Of a stretch of 6,284 nt of DNA, positions 1 to 5,000 are shown piece after piece; the stretch's first letter is position 1; every line of letters begins with the position of its first letter. The notes below the pieces were generated by a model. The model did not search any database. It saw only the letters and a program-made list of their open reading frames with translations, and was not told the DNA's origin. Where the stretch lies: NCBI GenBank assembly GCA_038757945.1, contig JBCDGJ010000245.1, forward strand, positions 1-6,284, read 5' to 3'. The DNA comes from CALHVX01 sp038757945. GTDB taxonomy: Bacteria; Pseudomonadota; Gammaproteobacteria; Pseudomonadales; Azotimanducaceae. Made by a program: the position numbers and the translations under genes.

Positions 1-1
1 G

Positions 2-115
2 ACCATTATCCCGGAGCTTCTCAGCGATCTTGACTCCAACGTTCGCTATGTCGGGATCAAGTGGATCGCCGACGAAGGTTTGAACCAGTATCGCGACAGA
101 CGCCGCGCAACGCTC
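2..115 (+). pseudogene. Possible 3' remnant of a HEAT-repeat protein, cut by left window edge
   Basis: The frame starting at base 2 reads as convincing protein for about 35 residues, including DLDSNVRYVGIKWIADEGL. This resembles a HEAT/PBS-lyase-type helical repeat (pattern D-x-x-x-x-VR-x-x-x-x-x-W-IADE), a style seen in HEAT regions of large multidomain proteins. After roughly base 115 the frame stays open to base 778, but the peptide becomes Arg/Pro/Ala-rich. From base 143 it is simply the antisense of the FMN-binding and acetyltransferase genes, so it is unlikely to be true coding sequence there. The simplest reading is a gene that lost its natural end, by a rearrangement breakpoint or frameshift between about 100 and 142. 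Alternatives are a real but short unrelated C-terminus or a chance resemblance. The end coordinate is an estimate, and the upstream part lies outside the window. Confidence 0.35.
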
Positions 116-142
116 TGTGGATCGGCATGGGGTCGCCCCGCG

Positions 143-577
143 TCAGGCGCCCGAGCGAATCGACTCGGGCACCAGCGTCAACGAGACAAAGGCCTCCGGC
201 GCCGCGCGCCAGCCCGCGATCTCCTTCGCGTAGGCGGGATCCGACAGATCCCAGTACCGCGGCGCCACCCGGTCGAGCAGCGCGGTCCAATCGTCGGTCT
301 CAAAATCGGCGATGGCGACCTGCCCGTCGAAGGCCACCCAGCCCTCCGGCTCTCCCACGCGGTTCGTTACCAGCACCGAGATATTGGGGTCCTGCTGCAG
401 CTGCTTGACCTTGGCACTGGTCCGCCCGGCGAACATCCGTACCGCGGTCCCATTCCAGTCGAACCAGACCGGCACGCCGGTCGGGCTCGGGCGCGGCCCC
501 TGATACAGCAGCATCGCCAGCCGCGGCGTTTCCAGGAAGGCATCGATTTCGCTCTGCGAGTTGAATCGCTTGGCCAT
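143..577 (-). CDS. Pyridoxamine 5'-phosphate oxidase (PPOX)-family FMN-binding split-barrel protein
   Basis: A 144-residue protein of the flavin/F420-binding split-barrel superfamily, at the usual length for single-domain members. Visible hallmarks are an N-terminal helix (residues 8-16), the strand pattern P-T-G-V-P-V-W-F-D-W (32-41), the FMN-phosphate-type segment GRTSAKVKQLQQDP (51-64), and the strand ISVLVTNR (66-73) followed by GWVAFDGQVAI (79-89). W109 and W123 are typical of the C-terminal part. Such proteins are cytoplasmic and reduce or oxidise small molecules using FMN or F420; the substrate cannot be inferred. The ATG at 577-575 has a good Shine-Dalgarno GGAGG (plus-strand CCTCC at 584-588) with a 6-nt gap. 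It lies 22 bp after the GNAT gene in the same direction and is probably the second gene of that operon, under the TetR neighbour. Confidence is high for the fold and low for the activity. Confidence 0.85.
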   Translation of the reverse strand: MAKRFNSQSEIDAFLETPRLAMLLYQGPRPSPTGVPVWFDWNGTAVRMFAGRTSAKVKQLQQDPNISVLVTNRVGEPEGWVAFDGQVAIADFETDDWTALLDRVAPRYWDLSDPAYAKEIAGWRAAPEAFVSLTLVPESIRSGA

Positions 578-599
578 GGCTGTCCTCCAAAGATCCTGG

Positions 600-1232
600 T
601 TACGATAGGGTCATCCCCATCCGGTGCTCCGGAGGCACGCCGAAGGCAGCCGGATCCGGCGCTCGTGTTTCGGCCAGAAGCTGAAGCCCCATGGCCCGAT
701 AAAACTCGACGGCCGGGTTGTCGGAAAGCACGTCCAGCTGCAGCTTGGCGAAGCCCTGGGCCCGAGCCTTATCGATAGCCTGCTGCAACAGGTAGTAGCC
801 CACCCGCTTGCCACGGAACTCCGGCTTCACCGACAGCGCGTGCACGTAGTAGGTATCGTCGTGGATGACCGGGTTGAGCCAACTCGCGCGCTCCGATCGC
901 TCTAGCACGCCGGGGATGGCGGCGGGATCGATCTGGCCTTGCTCAACGAGTGCCTGCCACACAGGGCCGAGTGCATTCTGGCGCGTCCGATACTCCGGGC
1001 CTGGCATGCCGATCTCGATGCCCATGAGCTCTTGGCCTTCCAGCGCCAGAGTGGTCGCATCCGCCGCGAACAGCGAGCCATCGTGCTTCCAGGAGCCGAG
1101 CACGATTGCATCGAACAGCGCGCGATCGGCGAAGTGATAGTCATAGGACACCGGGCCAGTGGCCCACACCAACTCCGGAATCTGCGAAGCGTAGGCATCC
1201 CGGATCTCAGGACTAGCAGCGATCATTTCCAT
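600..1232 (-). CDS. GNAT-family N-acetyltransferase
   Basis: A 210-residue protein with a C-terminal GNAT fold. Core strand beta-4 is YYVHALSVKPEFRG (128-141), followed by the acetyl-CoA pyrophosphate loop RGKRVG (140-145) and helix YYLLQQAIDKARAQG. Beta-5 is KLQLDVLSDN (163-172), then the classic FYRAMGLQLL (177-186). The loop normally reads R-x-x-G-x-G; here the first glycine is replaced by R143, which may alter CoA binding but occurs in divergent members. The N-terminal 120 residues are weakly conserved in type and probably form the acceptor site. The enzyme should transfer an acetyl group from acetyl-CoA to an amine; the acceptor is unknown. The ATG at 1232-1230 has a weak GGGAAG upstream (plus-strand 1240-1245), and a second ATG two codons later is possible. 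It is the first gene of the minus-strand pair and is divergent from the TetR gene. Confidence 0.85.
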   Translation of the reverse strand: MEMIAASPEIRDAYASQIPELVWATGPVSYDYHFADRALFDAIVLGSWKHDGSLFAADATTLALEGQELMGIEIGMPGPEYRTRQNALGPVWQALVEQGQIDPAAIPGVLERSERASWLNPVIHDDTYYVHALSVKPEFRGKRVGYYLLQQAIDKARAQGFAKLQLDVLSDNPAVEFYRAMGLQLLAETRAPDPAAFGVPPEHRMGMTLS

Positions 1233-1302
1233 CAGGGTGCTTCCCGTTAAGGCTGAGAGGGCCTAATATTGGTCATCGACCTATAATTGTCAACGACCTA
1301 TT
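1233..1302. promoter_or_regulatory. Divergent promoter/operator region with tandem 19-bp repeats
   Basis: Two 19-bp segments, 1266-1284 and 1283-1301, match at 16 of 19 positions with a 17-bp period. The identical parts are GTCA, then CGACCTAT. Each contains a small pseudo-palindrome, GGTC-ATC-GACC (1271-1281) and GTC-AAC-GAC (1289-1297), typical of TetR half-sites. They overlie promoter elements for both genes. Rightward there is a perfect -10 TATAAT (1282-1287) without a recognisable -35. Leftward there is a perfect -35 TTGACA (minus strand, 1294-1289) and a 4/6 -10 AATATT (1270-1265) with an 18-bp spacer. The expected behaviour is repression of both the regulator and the acetyltransferase operon by the TetR protein, relieved by a ligand. 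The repeat and hexamers are seen directly; binding is inferred. Confidence 0.6.
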
Positions 1303-1890
1303 TTGAGCCAGCCGCAAACCCGTCATACCCCCAAAGGAGCATCCACTCGCGACCGCATCCTGGACGCCGCCAGATCAATGCTGATCGAGCGAGGTGTTGA
1401 GCGGCTGGCGTTGCGGGAGCTCGCGGACTCTCTGGAGATCAAGCTCGGGAATCTGCAGTACTACTTCAAGACCAAGGACGCGCTGGTGCTGCAGGTCATG
1501 GAGATCGAGGCCGAGCGGGATCGGACCATCATCAAGGGCCATGTGGATGGCAGAAAAGAGCCAGCGGAAACACTGCGGCTGATCGTGCGCGATCTGATCA
1601 CGCGCTGGCGGGGCGATAGTGGAGTGTTGTTCTCAACACTCGGGACGCTGGCGATTCATCACGCGAGCTACCGAGCGCTATACCGCTCGATCTATGCGGA
1701 TTTCTATGCGGCGTTGGAGGTGCCGATCAGGGGGTTGAATCCGGGCTTGTCGGAATCGGAGCTTGGGTTGCGGGTTCGGATGATCACAGCGTTGATCGAT
1801 GGGGCGCCGATGCAGCCGCAGCTGACGAGCAAGCGGGTGTTTCTGAAGCGGGTGCAGGCGGAGGCAGAGGCGATTGCGGTGCGGAAATGA
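1303..1890 (+). CDS. TetR/AcrR-family transcriptional regulator, TTG start
   Basis: A 195-residue regulator. Residues 14-60 form the TetR DNA-binding domain: helix 1 STRDRILDAARSMLIERG, recognition region LALRELADSLEIKLGNLQYYFKTKDALV. The L-x-YYF-x-x-K-x-x-L signature ends the helix-turn-helix. The rest (62-195) is an all-helical ligand-binding/dimerisation domain with no ligand signature I can name. The TTG start is forced: a stop lies in frame at 1264-1266, no ATG or GTG lies between, and the first internal ATG (1378) would delete half the DNA-binding domain. No Shine-Dalgarno is visible. The perfect TATAAT at 1282-1287 would place the transcript start only about 9 nt before the TTG, so a nearly leaderless message is likely. 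It is divergent from the GNAT/PPOX pair and probably autoregulated. Codon use shifts to G-ending codons, with five TTG leucines, in the last third. Confidence 0.9.
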   Translation: MSQPQTRHTPKGASTRDRILDAARSMLIERGVERLALRELADSLEIKLGNLQYYFKTKDALVLQVMEIEAERDRTIIKGHVDGRKEPAETLRLIVRDLITRWRGDSGVLFSTLGTLAIHHASYRALYRSIYADFYAALEVPIRGLNPGLSESELGLRVRMITALIDGAPMQPQLTSKRVFLKRVQAEAEAIAVRK

Positions 1891-1975
1891 ACCGCGGCAG
1901 GAAGCATCTGGATTCAATCCAATAACGAGGCCGAACGGACCAGTGAGACGAAGCTAAGCGGCCAGTCTAAAATGG
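1891..1975. other. Short convergent intergenic gap, no clear terminator
   Basis: These 85 bp separate the convergent TetR and PDZ-protein genes. A 13-bp perfect palindrome, TGGATTCAATCCA, sits at 1909-1921, but its single-base centre leaves no room for a hairpin loop and no T-run follows. Another possible 4-bp stem (GCCA...TGGC, about 1961-1975) is too weak to call. A bidirectional terminator would be expected here, but I do not see a convincing intrinsic one. Confidence 0.4.
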
Positions 1976-2533
1976 CTACCAATGAGCGTCGACGAAGAAC
2001 AGTCTGTCACCCCTGATCACGCCAAGTCGCTTCGCTTTGCCCTTCAGCACAATTTCAAAGATAGCCGGAGCGGTTTTCGCACTGCTTAAGCGGCGCCCAT
2101 CAACACTCACAATAATGTCACCTGGCTTAAGGCCAATATTCAGGAACGCATCGTCGTAGAAACCCCAATAGATCTCGTACCCACAAAATCGCTTTCCGCA
2201 CCTTGCCCGTCGAAGCTTAGTTGAAACCGGCTTGGCGGGCGCATCGTTGGGGGCACGCTCGACCGCTAGCGCCAGGTCAGCCCCATCGCTGGGTGTTCGG
2301 TCTGACGGGTGAGAGGACCTGCTGCCGACACTCTCACCATCCCCTGGCTCTTGCGCGAGGCGGGCATCCAATCCTACTTCCTCGTTCAGGATGGGCGCGA
2401 TAACGTCGTCCAGATTTCGGTCGCTCTCAGCATCTGCCAAGGCCGAGCCAGGAAGTACCAGAGTAACAATGGTGAGGATTACAACGAGCAATCCAGTCGA
2501 GACCAACAGGGCGAGAGACTTCGATGCCGGCAT
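1976..2533 (-). CDS. Membrane-anchored small protein with PDZ-like C-terminal domain
   Basis: A 185-residue protein. Residues 7-27 are a strong hydrophobic segment (LALLVSTGLLVVILTIVTLV) followed by LPGSALA, which is either an uncleaved anchor or a signal peptide cut near residue 33. Residues 35-105 are acidic, Ser/Asp/Pro-rich and probably a disordered linker. Residues 118-185 resemble the second half of a PDZ domain, with LNIGLKPGDIIVSVDGRRLS (131-150) and a final strand RLGVIRGDRLFFV. This recalls the C-terminal PDZ of type II secretion GspC and HtrA-type proteins, but no other secretion gene is nearby. Two cysteines (C112, C117) precede the domain and could form a disulfide in the periplasm. 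ATG 2533 is preferred because it puts the signal at the N-terminus and has GGGAAG close upstream; a TTG at 2563 would add ten residues with no ribosome site. It follows the hydrolase by 116 bp. Role unknown. Confidence 0.65.
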   Translation of the reverse strand: MPASKSLALLVSTGLLVVILTIVTLVLPGSALADAESDRNLDDVIAPILNEEVGLDARLAQEPGDGESVGSRSSHPSDRTPSDGADLALAVERAPNDAPAKPVSTKLRRARCGKRFCGYEIYWGFYDDAFLNIGLKPGDIIVSVDGRRLSSAKTAPAIFEIVLKGKAKRLGVIRGDRLFFVDAHW

Positions 2534-2582
2534 GACTTCCCATTCGAGTGTTGCTGGGTCCAAGGCTGCGCAGAAGGCCGCA

Positions 2583-2615
2583 CAAAAGCAACCCGCGCAC
2601 AGAGCACAGCTTTTG
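2583..2615. repeat. Inverted repeat CAAAAGC/GCTTTTG upstream of PDZ gene
   Basis: Perfect 7-bp arms at 2583-2589 and 2609-2615 are separated by 19 bp, in the 116-bp gap between the hydrolase stop and the PDZ-protein start. It could be a weak hairpin in a shared transcript or an operator for the PDZ gene. It lacks the T-run of an intrinsic terminator. It is short enough that chance is possible. Confidence 0.3.
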
Positions 2616-2649
2616 GAGCGAGGTCAGACTACGCCCTGTCCAGCTTAAT

Positions 2650-4176
2650 CTACTCGAACCAGAACTGTGGGCTCCAGAACGGACAGGACGAAAACCCGCC
2701 GTGACTCACCGGCGAGCACACAGCCGGATCGTCCGAAACCGTGTCTTCATCCTTCGGCTTACCCGTGAACACCCGATGGTGAACACGCCCCGCCACCGAC
2801 GCGGGATACTGAAAGATCGACTGCGTGGCGTTATCCCAGCGCCCTGCAGTGCGCTCGGAGACCACCGACGGGTTGGTGAACATGTTGTCGATCCACACCA
2901 GCAGGCTGCCGCTGGGCGCGATGCCCCACACCCGCGTCTCGCGGCTCTCATTATCCGGGTGCAGATAGAGGTTGTAGACCTGCGTCTGGGAATGCCGCTT
3001 GAGATAGTTCGTCTGAATCGTACGCACCCGCTCCACCGTATCTGCGCTGGCCATATGCACCAGGTTCTCGAGCTCGACCTCTGGCAACGCCTTCAGCAGG
3101 TCGTTGACCACAATCGAGCCCATGCTGTGCCCGACCAGCGACATGGAGAAGTCCCGACCACTGCTTTCCAGGCGGTCATAGAGTTCCTGAAAGAAGATGG
3201 TCGTAAAGCCACGGGGCTGGCAGCGGGAGGGGTCGTTCATCACACCATCGCAGATGGCTGGCGTGTTGCCGAAGCCCGGGGTCGGCACCCCATCGGTGGC
3301 ACGGGTAGGCGTATTTGTGAGCGACAGGGCCCGGTTGCGCATTTCATCCCAGGAGCGGGCCCCAAACTTGGCGACCACTGGGGTGCTCAGCACCTTGATC
3401 GGCGAGGTCGCATACCAGATCAGTGCCCGGCGCGAGGCCCCCAGCTTCTCAGGATTCGTCGGCAGGCGGACCATCTCCTCATAGGGGGACCCAACGAGCT
3501 CTGACCCGTCCAGCCACATGTCTTCGGGCTGCCGCCGGATGGACCTGACCGCGTGCACCGCCTCCGTGCCCCAGTTCTCCGGCGCTTCCGCCAGCATGGT
3601 CAGCAGATCGACGGGCACCTTCAGCAGGGCATTCCAGTAGCTGCCCTTTTTCTCGGAGGCAGGGTCCCACTTGCGAACCGACTCCCCGTAGCTCGACAGC
3701 AGTCCGGAGCGCCAGTTGATGAAGACCGGGTGGTAGCAGTCCTTCAGCATTGCTTTGGTGCGGTAGGCGATGCGCGAGAGCCCATCGCGGATGGTGTTCA
3801 GCCCGCCATGAATGAACACCATCACCCGCAGCGGCGCCGCTGGTCCCGCACTGCAGCGTGCGTTGTCATGATCCGAGATCATCTGATCAAAGACCCGCAC
3901 GGCCTGTGCCCGGGTGCGCTCGATGTGTTCCGGCACGCTGTCCTGATTGGAACGTTTGGTAGCAGCGCGAATCTCGGCCACGCTACCGCCAGCGATATCG
4001 ATGAAACGCGAGTTGCTATTGAGATACAGCGAGTAGGCGCCGTAGTCGCGCGCGCCTTGCTCCGGCGCTGTGGTTCGCGAAGCCTCAATCTCCGCGGATG
4101 TAATCGTCAGCGCGGCCTGCGGTAGCAACACACAACACAGCCCCGCAGCGCGCAATCCCCAATTCCCTTTGGTCAT
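2650..4176 (-). CDS. Exported alpha/beta-hydrolase of unassigned specificity
   Basis: A 508-residue protein with an N-terminal signal-like segment (residues 8-28: hydrophobic, ending TSA before EIE), so it is probably periplasmic or secreted. The alpha/beta-hydrolase core is clear. VMVFIHGGLN (118-127) is the oxyanion strand and loop, VFINWRSG (151-158) is the next strand, and SMSLVGHSMGSIVV (344-357) is the nucleophile elbow with S351 in G-H-S-M-G. Probable acid and base are D408 (in YLHPDNE) and H492 (in SHGGF); these two are inferred from position. Long inserts at 170-330 probably form a lid. The GHSMG motif is typical of lipases/esterases, but the substrate is unknown; the overall style resembles DUF900-like hydrolases. 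Start ATG 4176 has an excellent GGAGGAG (plus-strand CTCCTCC 4181-4187) with a 4-nt gap. The PDZ-like protein follows on the same strand, and the acyltransferase cluster diverges. Confidence 0.8.
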   Translation of the reverse strand: MTKGNWGLRAAGLCCVLLPQAALTITSAEIEASRTTAPEQGARDYGAYSLYLNSNSRFIDIAGGSVAEIRAATKRSNQDSVPEHIERTRAQAVRVFDQMISDHDNARCSAGPAAPLRVMVFIHGGLNTIRDGLSRIAYRTKAMLKDCYHPVFINWRSGLLSSYGESVRKWDPASEKKGSYWNALLKVPVDLLTMLAEAPENWGTEAVHAVRSIRRQPEDMWLDGSELVGSPYEEMVRLPTNPEKLGASRRALIWYATSPIKVLSTPVVAKFGARSWDEMRNRALSLTNTPTRATDGVPTPGFGNTPAICDGVMNDPSRCQPRGFTTIFFQELYDRLESSGRDFSMSLVGHSMGSIVVNDLLKALPEVELENLVHMASADTVERVRTIQTNYLKRHSQTQVYNLYLHPDNESRETRVWGIAPSGSLLVWIDNMFTNPSVVSERTAGRWDNATQSIFQYPASVAGRVHHRVFTGKPKDEDTVSDDPAVCSPVSHGGFSSCPFWSPQFWFE

Positions 4177-4330
4177 CGCTCTCCTCCGAAAGAAACGGCT
4201 CCAACCCAGCTATCTGTCGCGAGCCATCGGATTCTCCCACACGAACTGATATCAGGAAAAAACACACAGAAAGCGTGGGAGAAAGCGGCGCACAACGACA
4301 GTCATCAGTAAAGCAAGAGCGAGACAGATC
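4177..4330. promoter_or_regulatory. Divergent intergenic region between hydrolase and N-acyltransferase cluster
   Basis: This 154-bp region must hold promoters for both directions, but I see no convincing -35/-10 pair. It contains a 9-bp inverted repeat (TTCTCCCAC at 4232-4240, GTGGGAGAA at 4275-4283) enclosing a perfect 10-bp palindrome, CTGATATCAG (4246-4255), and an A-rich tract (4256-4272). The symmetric arrangement suggests an operator acting on both genes. That is an inference from symmetry and position. Confidence 0.4.
4232..4283. repeat. Nested inverted repeat in the divergent region
   Basis: Perfect 9-bp arms, TTCTCCCAC (4232-4240) and GTGGGAGAA (4275-4283), have a 34-bp spacer holding the perfect palindrome CTGATATCAG (4246-4255). 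The arms could pair into a hairpin or be two binding sites for one dimeric regulator. No T-run follows, so a terminator is unlikely. Confidence 0.5.
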
Positions 4331-4969
4331 GTGGTCAGAGTCAGGGAAGTCACCGCGGAAGAACTCACGCAGATCGGGCGACTGCGCTACCAGATCTACG
4401 TGACCGAAATGAATCGGATCCAGCACTACGCCGATCACGATCAGGAAACGATCTTCGATCCGCTGGACGAATTCGCCACCGTACTGGCGGCAGAGAGCCA
4501 TGGTCGCCTCATCGGCACGGTGCGAACGAACTGCTGTCGCAATGGCGATCTGGGCGACTACGCCGAGTTCTACGAGATCGATCCGACCCCCGCTCATTGG
4601 GACCGGGCAAGCATCACCACCCGGCTGATGGTCGAGCCCGCCTATCGCGGCTCACGAGCCCCACTGCTACTGGCCATGGCCGCGTTCAACTTCGGACTCC
4701 GTGAGGGCATCCGCTGGAACTACATCGACTGCAACCTGCATTTGCTCAGCTTCTTCGAGCGCCTGGGATACATGGAGCAGTTCACCAAGCGACACCCGGA
4801 GTACGGCAACGTCCATTGCATGCGGCTGGATCTACACGATCTGACACATCTAGCTGCCGTGGATTCACCGTTTCTCAGCAGTGCTCGTACCTACCTGGCA
4901 GAGCGACCTGCACAGCCGCAGACGGCGCCCGCCCCTTGGCAACCGGCCGATCTGGTACCGGTCCAGTAA
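4331..4969 (+). CDS. FeeM/LuxI-like N-acyltransferase (GNAT superfamily)
   Basis: A 212-residue protein with the layout of FeeM-type N-acyl amino acid synthases, relatives of LuxI autoinducer synthases. The N-terminus carries the R-Y-x-I-Y-V-x-E-M motif (residues 19-27) and then ADHDQETIFDPLDEFAT (34-50), which corresponds to the family's DHE...D-x-LD acceptor/acyl region. GRLIGTVRTN (58-67) supplies the conserved arginine (R65). The CoA/ACP loop region is TRLMVEPAYRGSRAPLLL (97-114), and FFERLGY (141-147) closes the fold. Known members join an acyl chain from acyl-ACP or acyl-CoA to an amino acid; the substrates here are unknown. The last 25 residues are Pro/Ala/Gln-rich and look disordered. 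The start is GTG 4331: no in-frame ATG/GTG/TTG is apparent just upstream, and the first internal ATG would remove the N-terminal motif. The ribosome site is weak. The HDO gene follows after 31 bp, so this is probably the first gene of an operon. Confidence 0.8.
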   Translation: MVRVREVTAEELTQIGRLRYQIYVTEMNRIQHYADHDQETIFDPLDEFATVLAAESHGRLIGTVRTNCCRNGDLGDYAEFYEIDPTPAHWDRASITTRLMVEPAYRGSRAPLLLAMAAFNFGLREGIRWNYIDCNLHLLSFFERLGYMEQFTKRHPEYGNVHCMRLDLHDLTHLAAVDSPFLSSARTYLAERPAQPQTAPAPWQPADLVPVQ

Positions 4970-4990
4970 TCACCCACTACCCCCACCATC

Positions 4991-4995
4991 AGGAG
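4991..4995 (+). promoter_or_regulatory. Shine-Dalgarno AGGAG for the HDO gene
   Basis: AGGAG lies five bases before ATG 5001. It decides the start: the same frame is open back into the end of the acyltransferase gene (from about 4881), but that extension is Arg/Pro-rich antisense-like peptide with no ribosome site. Confidence 0.8.
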
Positions 4996-5000
4996 ACCCG

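Noticed and set aside
80..778. Long plus-strand open frame covering the PPOX and GNAT genes
   Set aside because: Beyond about base 115 it is Arg/Pro-rich and antisense to two well-supported genes; only the first part was kept as a possible gene remnant.
1909..1921. TGGATTCAATCCA as a transcription terminator
   Set aside because: A single-base centre cannot form a loop without losing stem pairs, and no T-run follows.
2534..2563. TTG start at 2563 for the PDZ-like protein
   Set aside because: It adds ten polar residues before the signal segment and has no Shine-Dalgarno; ATG 2533 fits better.
2548..3504. 318-codon plus-strand open frame opposite the hydrolase
   Set aside because: Composition is His/Arg-rich with no recognisable domain, and the opposite strand has a clear GHSMG hydrolase with a strong ribosome site.
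3553..4125. 190-codon plus-strand open frame opposite the hydrolase N-terminal half
   Set aside because: Same reason: it is a shadow of a GC-rich gene and shows no domain.
4093..4176. Lipoprotein signal in the hydrolase (Leu-Cys-Cys at residues 13-15)
   Set aside because: The residues before either cysteine do not fit a lipobox, and hydrophobic sequence continues after them, so a Sec-type signal is more likely.
4246..4255. CTGATATCAG considered as a lux box, given the LuxI-like neighbour
   Set aside because: Lux boxes have wider spacing between CTG and CAG half-sites (about 20 bp in total), and no LuxR gene is in the window. It was kept only as a palindrome.
4881..5000. Upstream extension of the HDO gene into the acyltransferase gene
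   Set aside because: The extension has no ribosome site and reads as out-of-frame Arg/Pro peptide, while ATG 5001 has AGGAG at ideal spacing.
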